From contig NC_135254.1 of the NCBI RefSeq assembly GCF_964204865.1, positions 17,799,001 through 17,863,000 on the forward strand: a stretch of 64,000 nucleotides of DNA, given 5' to 3'. The stretch comes from Styela clava. Taxonomy: Eukaryota; Chordata; Ascidiacea; Stolidobranchia; Styelidae. The notes under the pieces are model-generated. The model searched no databases, was not told where the DNA came from, and saw nothing but the letters and a program-made list of their open reading frames with translations. Positions 46,931 through 59,989 of the stretch are shown here, piece by piece; position 1 is the stretch's first letter; each line of letters starts with the position of its first letter. A program made the translations under genes and the position numbers.

Positions 46931-46969
46931 ACCTTGTGTCTCTGCGATATAGCGGTCAGTCGGAAATTA

Positions 46970-47291
46970 GCGGTCTGCAAACTGCGACCCGCAAACAAAT
47001 TTTTGTGGCCCTCGAACGACTTCACTTTTAATGCACGAAACAAAAGTTGCTTATACATTCATCACTATCTGCGCACGAATATACTGCATAACAATTAACA
47101 AACGGTAGTAGTAATTGTCCGAACGTGCCTACCATTAGTTGTAATTAATGCAGAAATGGAAATCGCAATGTCCGGCATATTTTGAATTTTAATGTATCAA
47201 TAGTTTACAAGCGGCATTTAATGTGATTCGCACGCTACGGAATGTGTAGGTATATTTGGCCCAATATTACATAAAGTTCGCTGACCACTGA
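46970..47291. mobile_element. Probable hAT-like MITE
   Basis: The left end reads GCGGTCTGCAAACTGCGACC and the right end, inverted, CAGTGGTCAGCGAAC. The termini resemble each other, but no target duplication is found. Confidence 0.45.
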
Positions 47292-47299
47292 TTCAAATG

Positions 47300-50200
47300 T
47301 CGTGAACATTTCGAATAATATATTGGCGTTTATGAAAAATCATCGAAACATTACAATATTTCGCTGAACGAATATTTTTATTTTGAAATTGCAACATTTG
47401 CATTGTTTACATTAAGCGTATATCTAGAACTTAAAAAATGGACAAGTTGTAATTATAAAACACGAAGAAGACTGTTGAATCAATTTACTAAATTGGTGTT
47501 TAATGTTCAGCAAACCGATTCCAAAATTAGAGATAAAAGCTTTTCCCCAAAGGCTATTAGCTTTAAATGATTTCAATCAAAAGAAACATAAACTAATATA
47601 TACCAGTTAAGATCTGAGCCATGTCCACGAAATAACAAAGTTCAATAAACGTTATTGCTGGCCGATCTAAAACAACACTCAGCACGCCATCTAGCGAGGA
47701 TAGAACATCGGAATAAAATTATACTACGAGACACAGGATTTGCCACACACCGGGAAAACGCGACCCCAAATTCAAACCAAAATGTTAATTAATCTATCAA
47801 CGATAATTTATGAAATTATAAAAATGACAGGTCGTGAAGAAAGTATTTCACATTTGTGTGAATAAAATATCAATACACACCTACGTTTCAGTAAAGATAT
47901 AGAAACCAGGTACTATATCTAAACTCAAGTAACTATTTGGTGACCTTCCCTAGTTCTGCTTTTTATCATATTTTCAGACAATAAGAGTAACTCCGTTCTG
48001 GAAAACACAGTGTTACTAAACTTCTGAATAATATATGTATATTATTATTCTAGATGCGGTCAAGTAATAATAATTGATTTTTTAAATTTCAGTTTTTTGT
48101 ATCACCAAGTTAAAACTAGTGGTACACTTGGATAGAAAAAAAAAGATAGATAAACGCTATAAAAGCATTAAAAACAAAATATAAATATATAGAAAATTAT
48201 AAGAACAATAAAATTTTTTATCGTACGTTACATTCGTTATGATTAATGATTTTTTCAGTTTAATATTTGCTTGAAGGATCAAATATTTGCATTTTCAGTC
48301 ACACGACGATCTATAATAATAATAATTATTTAAATTATAATAATATAATTTTTGAATGTCAATCAAATGCTCAATAAAAATGCCACATCATGATTTGCTG
48401 AATCAATATGTGAATACAAAAAAGGTTTAAAGTTTGTTCTATGTCTTTTCTATCATGAAAAATATTACAAATAAATTCAAAGTCCGTTGAGTTCAATGTA
48501 ACACGAAGTTTTCTTTTGTATAGGGTGATATTTGTTGTAATACGGTTAACTTTTATCGTTCCGTAAGAAATGTACTAAAATTCGTCTTGAATTCTAAAAA
48601 TTTATACCCAGATGCATAATCAAGAAATGAATTATTGTTGATTACACAATTATTATATTAGAGTAATTAATTTTATTTTTTATTTTTATTTTGTATTTTT
48701 TTGGAAATAAAATATTCCATTGCCAGATAAAACTAAATACTATAAAGGTGGGAAATTGTATTGCAAATTTTCCATTTCTTCATTATCAAATCACATAATT
48801 CTTGATATTCATAAACAGGTAAATCTTATCCATCAATAAATCTTTCATATATTTGGCAAAAACCCAGTTTTTTAGATTTTTTCCGACCAAACAAATTGAA
48901 AGAAGAAAGTATTCTCGCTTATACAATAATATAAACGGAAAAAAGGAGCAGAATTCTAGAAAATATTTGCCAATACTGTAAGAATCTTAGCTATTGTAGT
49001 TGGATGAAATCTGAAGTCGTTAGAAAACATTGGAATTAATATGATCTTTGGTAAATATTATCGAATAGTAAATAGACTAAATATTATTTGTCATTATAAA
49101 ACAACGTTTATTTACTACTATTTGTTCACGTGTTTTTAGCACTGTTGTGATAACCACTTGCAGAGTTTCCCAGCATTTACAGTTCTTCGTAGCCCAATGA
49201 CCCCATATGCTTACTTGAAACAGAAAAGCACAAAAGAAAACTGTTTATAGGAAACAATTTAATATTGTATTGAAAAGCATCTTTCGTCTACACGGTTTGA
49301 ATATTGTGACCAAATAATAAATTTTTTTTAATTGTTTTTATAATTATATCATTGATTTGATTTTCAAATATAAAAAAAATTTGAAAATTTGTTATGTTGA
49401 CGTTGCAACTCAGCGTAGTTTAAATGCTGAAATGGTTCGCTGTTACGTAATTTAACAAAAACAATTTGTTAAAACTAAACTAAAATTGCTTGTGATTTTG
49501 ATATTTAATTTACTAATAGATGGTAATCAATCATTCTTAAAAACGAGTAGCGCAGTACGCAATCAATACGTGAATCAAAGTAAAGTCATGGAAATACTTG
49601 ATTTAATAAAAATATTGGTCTATCATTCGTTCACGAGAGTAGGAGATATTTAATCTGTTAACTTTTCGAATCGTATTTGGAAAATAATTTGCATTACTGT
49701 TGTGTGACATATATCATTATAAGCATGTACTATTTTATGCGACGTGATAGTTAGTCATGGCCCGAAATAACGTCCAAACAGAAAAATATATATATATACA
49801 GTATATACAAATCAGCTGCGTATGCTTTTGAAAGAGTAAATTTACAACGTTTCAAATATTTTACAAATGCTTTCTATATATAGAATGATTTATTAGAACG
49901 AATTGCAAGATGTAAATGCAAATACATGGACATGATTAAGTCAGAGTTTTATCCTTTTTAATCTTTTGTAGATATTACAAATAGAACCCTAACACTCAGA
50001 CAAATTTCCACAAAATATCGTTAATATGAAATAGCAAGGTCTTCAAGTATTTAACAATTATTGATACATTGGGGTTGGGCTGTAAACAAAATAGATACCG
50101 TAGAGTAAAACTTCTTCTAGCATGAAACTAGCTCTTGATAAAAAATATATTTTTGACCATCCACAAATTGTGATTTAAATTTTCAATCATAAGATACTAC

Positions 50201-51650
50201 GACCCATTTTGGAATCGCTCTGAACATTATTTGAAATCATATGTGAAAAACTGAGCACATTTATTTTAAAAGTTTATTTATTATATGAATAGTGTGTCTG
50301 TCTTTCGATGGTTCAATTGAATATGCTTTATGGAATATGGCAATCGAAACTAAATAACAAATAGATAGGCTTGGGGGAGGCATCATATATAAGTGATGAA
50401 TTAAAGCTTTTGCAATAAAAATGCCACTCCAAAAGCAAATGCTAACTAAAGCCAACAAACAGTAGGTACACATCCATATTTCTAAAAACCACATTAAGCA
50501 TCGTTTGAACAAAACTTAAATAGAAACTTCTTTGCAAATATAATTGGTGTTTAAAAAAAAATAATTTGTTAATAGGAAAACAATGAAAACTCCGGCATCT
50601 TTGAAGTCTGAACAAATTAAATTTAATCATGCTAAGACATGTTTTTTAACGATAGGGGTAACTACTATACGCGCTATGGAGGGTATTGAGTGGTACCTTT
50701 AATATATTGAAATTGCCACCAAAACTCGATTGGGAGTTGGGGATAAATTTTGACGAGCTGAAATGATAATTGTAGATTCTTTATCAAAATTTGTCAGTGC
50801 TTGCTTCTACTGCATTGTTGTATAGGCCACTCCAGTGAATAGCAGATGTTTGCCCAATTAATTGGGAATATCATGGGTTAAATATTGGGTGGGTCAAGTG
50901 TAGGGAAGACTGTGACCTATTAACATATATATATATAATCTGACGACGATACAATCACGTTGGACTATCATCCAGCAGAGGATATATTTGTTAACTTTCT
51001 ATAATCGTAGTGCTATTTTGCATCGTTTAGAAATTATTTCATAGAGATTACAAAAACAAATTTATAAAAATTTCCATTGAATTGTTATTTGTACCATGAA
51101 ATCTGAATATAAGACATGGGAAATCTGATAGTCACTGAGGAAAATGGTACTTTAGTTTCCACAACGCAAACATCTCTGCATGTTTACTTTTTGGTAAGAA
51201 GTCAACGACCCCTGTAGACGCCTGGATTCACGAAACGAATTCAACTTTTCGGAATTAGGCAAAAAGTGAAGTCGTTTGAAAGACGCCCGACGACATGAAA
51301 GTTTTGTGATCGTCGGTAAATATTTTGGAAACTGAACAAACATAATAATTTCGTATAATAAACGAAGATTTATTTAGTAATAATTGTTCTCGTGCTTTCA
51401 GCACTGTTAAGAAAACTAATTGCAGACTTTTTGTCAATGCCGTATTTGTACATGTTTCATAGGAAGAATTATCAAACAATATTGCATTTCTTTGATATAC
51501 TTGTATATTTATGTAGTTTCATTATATAAATTGTTTGCATTCTCACAAACTTAGGAATATTTATGCAACCATGTAGAATGGCACGTCAGCGCTAATTTCA
51601 TATGCCATTCTTCAATTTACTACAATATCATTTTGCAGCAAATGGCCTAG
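47300..51650. other. Gene-poor AT-rich interval
   Basis: No gene could be supported. Two related segments, about 49100-49205 and 51335-51445, share roughly 70 percent identity (for example CACTGTT then TTGCAGA-like blocks). In one minus-strand frame both encode LQ-V, TVLK-REQ and NK motifs, so they may be old duplicated exons or a repeat. Confidence 0.35.
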
Positions 51651-53129
51651 TACACTGTTAAAAAAAATTTCCCAAATTTACTAAAAAAAAATGGCAGCAA
51701 AAGTACTGGCCCCATGTAAAAAAAATTACGAGCCCTATCAGTAGTATTATGAACAGTATTTTCAGTAAATTTACAGAGATTGATGGTAGCAAAAATTACT
51801 ATAAAACTGTAAAAAATACTACTTTTTTGACGGCAGTAAACCTACCCACCAGTAGTAATATTTTTTACCTTAAAATAGTAAATAAAATTACTATCTCGAT
51901 GGCAGCTACCTTACCCGACAGTAGTACCATACAATACTAGCATGATGGTAATTTCTCACTCGCGATGACCGAACCACTACGAGAGTAGCAAAGCTATTTA
52001 CTAGCACGACACAACAGTAAACACACATATTACAGTTAAAATAAAAAAAACGAGATTCTGGAAACGAAAATCATTTTATTACAATTGATATTTTTATAAA
52101 ACCATAAATACACACTGAACGCCTTTAAGGCTTGTAAAACAGTTTCGAAAGAAATTTCAGAAAATATATGGTCTACAGTCAAATTTAAACACCTATTAGG
52201 AGACGTTGAAGGCTATCCATGCAATAAAATGAGGGCACAAGTTCTTGTAGGACATAGGAATTCTGTATGTAATGGATCAAAATCGAGTTTCTATTGGCAC
52301 TTGTTAGAAATCTGGTCTATACATTTCGAGGTCTATTTATTTATCTCAATAGATCCAAATAAAGTCAAACAAGAAAACGTTTTAGGACTGGGTTGTTTAG
52401 TTGACAAACTTATTTTGAAATCAAATTTCTGGATACCAGGCTATGAGACGCTGGCAAACGTGACATAATAACGAGACTATTGTAAGAATTTCACGATTTT
52501 TTGCACTTTACTCTAATTATAATGTTTCAAAATGAAAATTTTGGGAAATATCATGCAACCTATTTTGTAGCTATGGCAAGAGTTTCAAAGATGACAAATT
52601 CTAAAGTTAATTATGCAAGATAATTTTCAAGATAAGATTTCAAGGGGCGTGAAGTCGAAGAGCGGGAGTTTGAGGATTTTGGTAGGAGCATGAGTGGGAG
52701 TTCTAAATTTTGAAGCTTGCGGAGTCTATAGAGTTAATCATAGTCGGAGTTTATCCACACTTATGAATAGAGTTTGACTGGACATTTTTAAAGCTCATTA
52801 GCTAGGAGCAGAGTTTGCAGAAGTTGCAAATTCAAAAATGTTAAAATTGATAAAACTGGACAAAAAGTTACACTAAAGCAGCTAGCATAGCAGCAGTCAA
52901 ATCTTATAAGATCAGGGAGTCAAGAGTTTTAATTCATATTTTGAAAGAGTCTTGAGCAGAAGACGGAGTCATATATTTGCAAATGTGGGAGTTGATAGTC
53001 ATGAGTGGAAGCCAGAAATTTTGTGGTTGAAGAAGATTACGGAGCAGAGTTTGTTTAAAATTATCCAGACTTCACACCCAACACACAGCTAAATCATTTT
53101 TTATCAAATTAATCGATCAGCCAAAAGCA

Positions 53130-53262
53130 GGGCTGCGAACTCGAACTTCGAAAAACTCTATCAAATACATGAACTCAAACCCCTGACCAGGGTAATGAAC
53201 TCGAACTTGAGAAACTCAATCAAAGGCATGTGAAAATTTGATCGAGTTTTCACCCCTGGTCA
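53130..53262. mobile_element. Short MITE-like inverted repeat
   Basis: The left end is CAGGGCTGCGAACTCGAAC and the right end, inverted, CAGGGGTGAAAACTCGATC. The middle repeats GAACTCGAACTT. Size about 130 bp. Confidence 0.4.
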
Positions 53263-55366
53263 AAAGTGATGTAAGCTGCAGTAACACCACCAAAGTTTAC
53301 TTAAACATCAATTTCTAACAACGGCACATATAACGCCTGTGATAGATTCACTCTTCTTGCAAGGCCGATTACTTTTGCATGAACGTCTTTGCCTTTACTT
53401 TTTTTCGACTTAGTGCCTCTGGGGTTTATGTCACCGAAGAACCTGAAAAAAGACCGAACTTAAATGGCGAATAGGTTTCACATATGAAATTTGGAAAACG
53501 TCCTGTCATCTCACCACCAAAATAGTAAAAACACAAACACTGGACAAAAATAGTAAAAATGTCAGGTATTTATAATGTATCGTGCCTTGCCAAGGGATAA
53601 ACAAAAAACTGCCAGTGGGCCAGGAATGCAATTGCTAAACCAAGAAGCACCAGATCCTCCTAGCCTCCAGTTGTCGCAAATCGCAATAGGCTCATCCGCT
53701 CGTTGACATTCGATTGCAAATGCAGCAATTGAAAAATATTGTATTAATTTCTGTCATTAGTAATGATTTTTTGCAAATATATCAAAAATTTCCTGCTACA
53801 AAATGGAGAGCACAGTGACATCGTTTGAAATTGAAGTTCACTAAAATAGGATTGTTGTGAGTTCATTTTTCACATATGGATGTAAAACATATTAGATTAG
53901 GAGGAAACATGTGTGGTACCGCCAGTCAGTCTATTATTAACCACCTAAAACTGTTTAACTAATTAAATTATTCTCAGCCCCACTTATGGCCCAGTCCCCA
54001 GGATATGGACACCATGAGTTTGTGCAAGTCCAGTCACATATTTCCTTTTCACAACCCATTTTTTGTATTGTATGTCATCAAATAACACTACATGACAGAA
54101 GAAACAGGTAATTCGTCAACAACGTGTACATTGTGCCAACAGCAAGAATTATATCAGCACTGTAGACTAGCACATTTTTTCTTACCTCTGAATAAAATCA
54201 AACGTCAGCAAGGCCTTCTTTGGATATTCTATGTTGAAAACATAGAACGAAGCAAACTGAAAAGCTACCGCTTCAAAAAACGATCCACAGGAACACACCA
54301 CTTCTCGTTCAGCGATGACGTAAAAAGTCTCAGCAGTCGCTACCGTGTTACCTGAAACACAAGATTGTAAACTTTAGCTTCGAATCTATAGGCTTATGAA
54401 TAAAGTGAAAGTCACTCGACAGGTTGATTAATCTTATTATCTCAACTTCTAAAGCCAACTAATAACAAATACACTTACTAGAGGTGGATGATTAGTGATT
54501 TTTTTGATAATATGCAATTACACAATTATTAATTGTATAATAGTACGATCATCTCCAAATTGGCTTTGGCTATATATCTAACATAGCAGACATGGATTTG
54601 TTCTTATTTTCACTCACCGTTGATAGAAAGCGCAACACTGATAAAACGAAGGGAGAACTTATTACATTGATGAGGCTTATGATGCGCATTACGTTCTTTC
54701 AGAAATAATATATTTCATATTTCAAGCAATGCATACTGTGACGCAACAGTTAAAGCAGGTTGCATGACAGAAGCTGGTGATATTATTTTATAATAATCAC
54801 AACTGAGAAGTATATGGCGACACAAAATGGCCTTTGAAAAAGTTGCGCAGAATTAATCACAGGAAAACAGCTATCATATCATTTTTCGAAATTGTTCCCG
54901 ATATTCACAATTACATCGCTCACCTCTAACACTTACCTATGCAAGCAATAAATGGAGATTTTGGAATATCTTTTAATATCTGGGAAAAAGTGGTTTCTTT
55001 CTGAAAATAGGCAAAGTAGTGAATGTATATGCAAAAAAATTCCGTTAACCACTATCATGCAGTTAGTTTCCAATTAATTTGCAGTCGGCTCACAAAACTT
55101 TATACGAACAGTGTTGTGCAGAAGTTACATTACTCTTGATGCAAAAACTTTCAAAAAAAAGTACTTTACACAAAAAAAGCATAGAACATACCTGGAAACA
55201 CTTAAATATTTGGTTTAGGTTTTCTCCGAAATAATAGGCGATCAACGTGACCACCCCAGTCGATTTTGGTAATTCAGTTTTCAGACTCTTTGATTCCCAT
55301 TTTGAAGAACTTATAAATTCAGAAATTTTCTTATTGGTTGAATATTTCAATGTTCTAAATAATAAT

Positions 55367-55748
55367 GCCTGCTAAAACGCTTAAAAACAGTGAAAAACCG
55401 TCAAAAAACACCCAGAACCCTGCTAAACGCTTAAAAACAGTGACCAACCGTCAAAAAACACCAAGAACCCTGCTAAAACGCTTAAAAACAGTGAAAAACC
55501 GTCAAAAAACACCAAGAACCCTGCTAAAACGCCTAAAAACAGTGAAAATCCGTCAAAAAACACCAAGAATCCTGCTAAAACGCTTAAAAACAGTGAACAA
55601 CCGTAAAAAAACACCAAGAACCCTGCTATAACCCTTAAAAACAGTGAAAAACCGTCAAAAAACACCAAGAACCCTGCTAAAACGCTTAAAAACAGTGAAA
55701 GCCCGTCAAAAAACACCAAGAACCCTGCTAAAACGCTTAAAAACAGTC
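55367..55748 (+). repeat. 51-bp minisatellite, about 7.5 copies
   Basis: The unit contains AAACGCTTAAAAACAGTG, then AACCGTCAAAAAACACC and AAGAACCCTGC. Copies differ by a few bases, and some units are shortened by 1-2 bp. Because 51 is a multiple of three, long frames are open on both strands, but they are a by-product of the repeat. Confidence 0.95.
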
Positions 55749-55839
55749 AAATAATACAGTGTAAATTGTGAAATCGCCAAATACGTTCCGAACAAGATGG
55801 CCGCCTTGTAGACTTTGTAGGTATAGTTGAATTCATCTG

Positions 55840-56395
55840 TCTGTTACCGGTACCGTACCTATTGTTGCCACTGACGTGTAACGTTTGAACGTATCCTATC
55901 ACCATAGGCTACCGGTAAGTTACATCTATTCCGAAACAAATACTGAAATAGCCAATTCAGATTTTTACTCTTGGTCGTCGATATATACCGGTACCGGTAA
56001 GACGGCGAAACTAACGCAGTGTGTAAGCATGTCGCTGTATACAGGTAGGCTACGGTACCGGTACCATTAGATGCTGATGTACACGGTATTTAAAGAATAT
56101 TTTGGTCTACCAACTACAAGTCTGCTACTGTAACACAAACATGCTCAATTAACGCATGAAAAGCTACAAAAACCAACCGCCTAAAATAAACATCCACTAA
56201 CGACAAAGAGCCTCGCTTACCGAGTCCTAATTCCTGAACCAGAAAAAGCGCGGGCTACAGGCACGTGACATTTGAGTGATGTCATAATTGGCACATTACC
56301 GGTACTAAATGACCTATGACCGGAAAGAGAAGGATTAAAATATAGGACACTTTGACCTCTGCAAAAAGTACCAGTACCGGTACCTCAATATTCAG
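55840..56395. other. Cluster of ACCGGT palindromes
   Basis: TACCGGTA or overlapping GGTACCGGTACC occurs at least six times (near 55846, 55910, 55987, 56053, 56297 and 56367) in a GC-richer stretch. Elsewhere in the window the motif is rare (9.86 kb and the 11.0/11.4 kb duplication). Purpose unknown. Confidence 0.6.
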
Positions 56396-56910
56396 ACCAC
56401 TACCCGTGGTAAATTCGCAGCTACCGTACAGACCGTTGCTAACACAATCATCAAACTCAGACTCACGCTATTGCATACTTAACATACGTACCGCATTCAG
56501 TTTACATACGCACGCAACCGATGCTGAGCTCCCAAACAGCTTAGCGTCCCAGCCGAGATGCGCGGCACAAGGAAACTCGAAATCAAAAATGCTGCGCACG
56601 CAACCTGCCCCGTGGAGTTTTTGCGGATGAATATTTGGACAAATAGGTCCGCTTACTTCCGGAAAAATAAGATATAAAACAATATCTTATCTTGTCTAAT
56701 GCAATAGCAAAACAATCAGAATTTTTGGGTGATGAACCAAAATAATTCTAGAATAAAATTAATTCAAATTAATTTGATACCCAGAGCAAAATTTAGATGA
56801 AATTTTAAAGTATTTAAATTTGCTTCGTGACTATATCGCATGCGTAGGTAGATAAATTCGTTCATTGGAAAGAATAGTTACTCGTAAATTAGAGGAACTT
56901 AGATTTTTTT

Positions 56911-57056
56911 TACTTTTTCCAAGTATACAAATCTTTTTACTATTTTTCTGTTATATTAATTACTAACTGATCAGTGAAATTACTACTTTTTCCAAGTATA
57001 CAAATCTTTTTACTATTTTTCTGTTATATTAATTACTAACTGATCAGTGAAATTAC
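56911..57056 (+). repeat. 73-bp tandem duplication
   Basis: Two identical consecutive units start with TACTTTTTCCAAGTATAC at 56911 and 56984. Confidence 0.9.
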
Positions 57057-57196
57057 TATTCATTAGTAAACTATTAACAAACAAGCACCCTGATTGGCTT
57101 AGCTAAGCAAGTCACGTGATTTCAATAAAATACTCGAAAAATTAGTAAAAATTTACTAGAAAAATTAGTATATTTACTAATTTTTTTAACAGTGTA

Positions 57197-58900
57197 CCTA
57201 AAAACAAAATTCTCGTTAGTTATTTTAATATTAATATGTTTTTTCATCATCATTTATCACTAATTGAAGTTTTCCACCCATTTTTCACAAACTAGTTTGC
57301 CCTAAACTTACTGTTTTAGTGTGATCATTTTTATGGGAATATATGCTTGAAGCAAAACCACACTCACCTTTCGAGAAGTAAGGAAACTCTACCAAAAGTT
57401 ATACAACAAGCAACTTTTGAAGATATCATAATAGTTAACACGAGACCTAAAAGCAGATTATGTCAATATGGTAAAAAAACGCATAAGGGGTAGAAAGTTT
57501 CACATAAATTAAGTTCTTGTGAATTTGCCATAAAAATCCCGGTCTTTAAGATACATGGAAAACTTACGATAAACTTTCTGAATAAATCGGATGGCAGTAC
57601 TCGCGCCAAGATATAAATTTAAACAGAACACGGATAAGGGATTCATTCATGAAAAATTGAAAATACCTTTTCTATTTGTCGCTATTCTTTTATGATTTTT
57701 TGGTCTGCTATGAATATGGAATTTATTGACAGTCTGGTGAACAATAACTATTCCTCATAAACAATAACGACGTTTTGTTCCCTTACCAAGTATGTCGTAT
57801 TGTCCTCTCTATCTAGGAAACGATATTACTGTAACTACTATGTTACATAATTCAACTTAATCATTGTTTAGTAAACAATAAGAATTATAGTGGAAGGTAA
57901 TTTAAATATTTATATAAAGTTAGAAAAGAATGATTTATATATTTCTGAAAAATCAGGTAAGAAGTCAGAAGGTGATAAAACGCAATGCAAACAATAAAAA
58001 TAATTATAAAAATCGTGGTAAAATGTTTTAAATGTATTTAAAAATATCAAGAATCCGCGCAATGGTATTACTGCGTTTCCAGAGCCTCATTCAGAACTTA
58101 TGCCAAATGAAACAGGCATCTTTAATTGCATCGAATCATGATTAATTAGCGGCATTATTGCCTGGTCCAATAGATGCAATAATTTTTGATAATGTTTCAC
58201 TATAAAAATGTCTGATATTATTGGTTTAAGGCAACTAAGTTTATGATATTAATATACATACGTCTGTTCGAAATCAAACATGATATAAAATATATTGCAG
58301 ACTCACTTTACTCAGAAACTATGATGCACATAACTATTTTAATATTCAGTTGATTTTTGAGAATTGTAAATTTCTCACTTTGACAGGATTTTCACTATAG
58401 GGAATAAAATATAAGTTTTACAAGCAGTCTTTCTTATAAACTAGTGGTGGAAGATTCCCCTAGTTACCTGGTACATACATATAGTGTACTATTTCTCATA
58501 CGTTGGTGTGAAGATATACTTATTTAGGTACGATACTAAAATTTCGTAGTAATGAGTAGAATAAGTCAATCTTTTAATTGTGGATGATACTGAAGAATTT
58601 TCTGAGAACTTTATAAGTAAAACCATCAACTGCATTTACAATAATATTCATGTCTCAACGAGCCTTTTTCTGATTAGTATACTTTGTATTAGGAGCAGTC
58701 TTGTAAAAGTTGATAGAAATCAAGCCAAGGAAAACGACTCTGACAAAATGAGCATGGACCACAGAAAATGTTAGCATGGGAAGTCATTTATGCATAAATC
58801 ATGTTAGTCGATGACATTACAACAACGAAAACCCGTTTTGTTTACTTAATTCGAGAGTGGTGATTATAACATCATGTCGAAAGAAGAGCAAATAAGAGAG
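57197..58900. other. AT-rich intergenic sequence
   Basis: No gene supported. A short frame near 58580 starts only with GTG and lacks support. It ends at the promoter of the next gene. Confidence 0.35.
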
Positions 58901-58916
58901 TTGTCTTTTCAAATCT

Positions 58917-58923
58917 TATAAAA
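58917..58923 (+). promoter_or_regulatory. TATA box
   Basis: TATAAAA 79 bp before the end of the 5' leader of the gene starting at 59002. This fits a transcription start near 58945-58950 and a short leader. Confidence 0.6.
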
Positions 58924-59001
58924 GGGTCTGGTACTGTTCAAACTAGACAGTTTTTGTAGATTCAAGTTGCATCAAGACGGAGATATTACTATACCGAATA
59001 A

Positions 59002-59688
59002 ATGCCTGATTTACTAGCTAGTATTGATTCCTCAAGCAAAATGCTTTCCCATCAAACATCGTTGCCAAGCGTTGTGTCAAGAACGGAAAAACGACAGGCA
59101 ACGCCAGGCTTTTCAAAGTTTCAACAGACAGACAGACAAAAGAATCAAGACAGGAAATTTTCTAATTTAACAGTTTCTCTCCACTCGAAAGAAAATATGC
59201 CTGAGATAAATTCAAGTCGATTCCCTTCAACATCAAGAAGCGCTTCGGTTAGTCAACAGTCTAACTGTTTGAAGGCATCACCTCCTAACCATTCATTCGG
59301 AAACAATAGAATCAACAAAAATGCGAATCAGAATTGCATTGGACGACCGGCGACACCAATGGAGTATGTACGACGAATTCCACATCGAACAAAACTCACC
59401 CCACTTCGAGAATTTGAGGAAATTACGGAAACTGAATTTTTATCGCAAAACTTTTGCAAAAATAAAAGAATATCCAATAAATGTTTACTACCTATTTTGT
59501 CGACAATGCCATGCAGGCGCCCGCCAACACCTATACCAACTGGCAGTCATAGAAGAAACCGTTTACTAAAACTTCCATCTTTAACTGAAAGCGAAGACGA
59601 GTTGTCTGAAACTCAGTTCGATATCAATAATAAATCAAGATTTTCAAATGCTGGAGTTTCATTAATTCCCATGGTATTATGCAGATGA
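59002..59688 (+). CDS. Intronless gene for a disordered, S/T-P-rich protein with a KEN motif
   Basis: A single 228-residue frame, much longer than any other frame in the window, preceded by a TATA box and followed by an AATAAA at 59981-59986. The protein is rich in Ser, Asn, Arg and Pro with no predicted domain or membrane segment. A KEN tripeptide (HSKENMPEI, about residue 64) and several proline-directed sites (RQATPGF, RPATPMEY, KLTPLREF, RPPTPIP) are present, along with an acidic Ser/Thr patch (SLTESEDELSETQFD) near the C-terminus. KEN plus S/T-P sites is typical of proteins phosphorylated by CDKs and degraded by the APC/C, but no specific family is recognised. The lack of introns could also reflect a retrocopy. 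Cell-cycle or germline function is inference. Confidence 0.65.
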   Translation: MPDLLASIDSSSKMLSHQTSLPSVVSRTEKRQATPGFSKFQQTDRQKNQDRKFSNLTVSLHSKENMPEINSSRFPSTSRSASVSQQSNCLKASPPNHSFGNNRINKNANQNCIGRPATPMEYVRRIPHRTKLTPLREFEEITETEFLSQNFCKNKRISNKCLLPILSTMPCRRPPTPIPTGSHRRNRLLKLPSLTESEDELSETQFDINNKSRFSNAGVSLIPMVLCR

Positions 59689-59980
59689 AAATTTCATGAA
59701 ACATTTTTTTAAATTTATTGAGCGTATAAATGTTATTTATTTGATGATATGGTTGTCTTAAAATTTAAATGTAGTTGCGTAGTAACTTAGAACGTAGCCA
59801 GCTTTCAAGTGCGTTGAAATATATAAATTTCATTGTTTTGTTATTTCAAAATTTAAAATTTTTATTTTTCATCTTTTGTTACTTGCGTAGCTGACGACGA
59901 CAGTTATTGCCTACAACTAGAAAAATATAATTATTTATATATTTTTTTACAACTTTTATTTTTTTCTGTTTTAAAAATTA

Positions 59981-59986
59981 AATAAA
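59981..59986 (+). terminator. Poly(A) signal of the intronless gene
   Basis: AATAAA about 290 bases after the stop codon. No closer canonical hexamer is seen. Confidence 0.4.
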
Positions 59987-59989
59987 AGA

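Larger units (their letters stand above)
51651..57196. mobile_element. Possible 5.5-kb DNA transposon with matching ends
   Basis: The left end reads TACACTGTTAAAAAAA and the right end, inverted, the same 16 bases. Both subterminal regions are dense in TAGTAAA, AGTAAATTTAC and related motifs not common elsewhere. A lone similar end occurs at about 62318-62330. No transposase frame and no clear target duplication were found, so this may be two unrelated small elements rather than one large one. The interior holds the minisatellite and a GC-richer segment. Confidence 0.4.

Noticed and set aside
55365-55719. Overlapping lysine-rich (+) and phenylalanine-rich (-) frames
   Set aside because: Both arise from the 51-bp minisatellite, whose length is a multiple of three. 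There is no start context, splice sites or other coding evidence.
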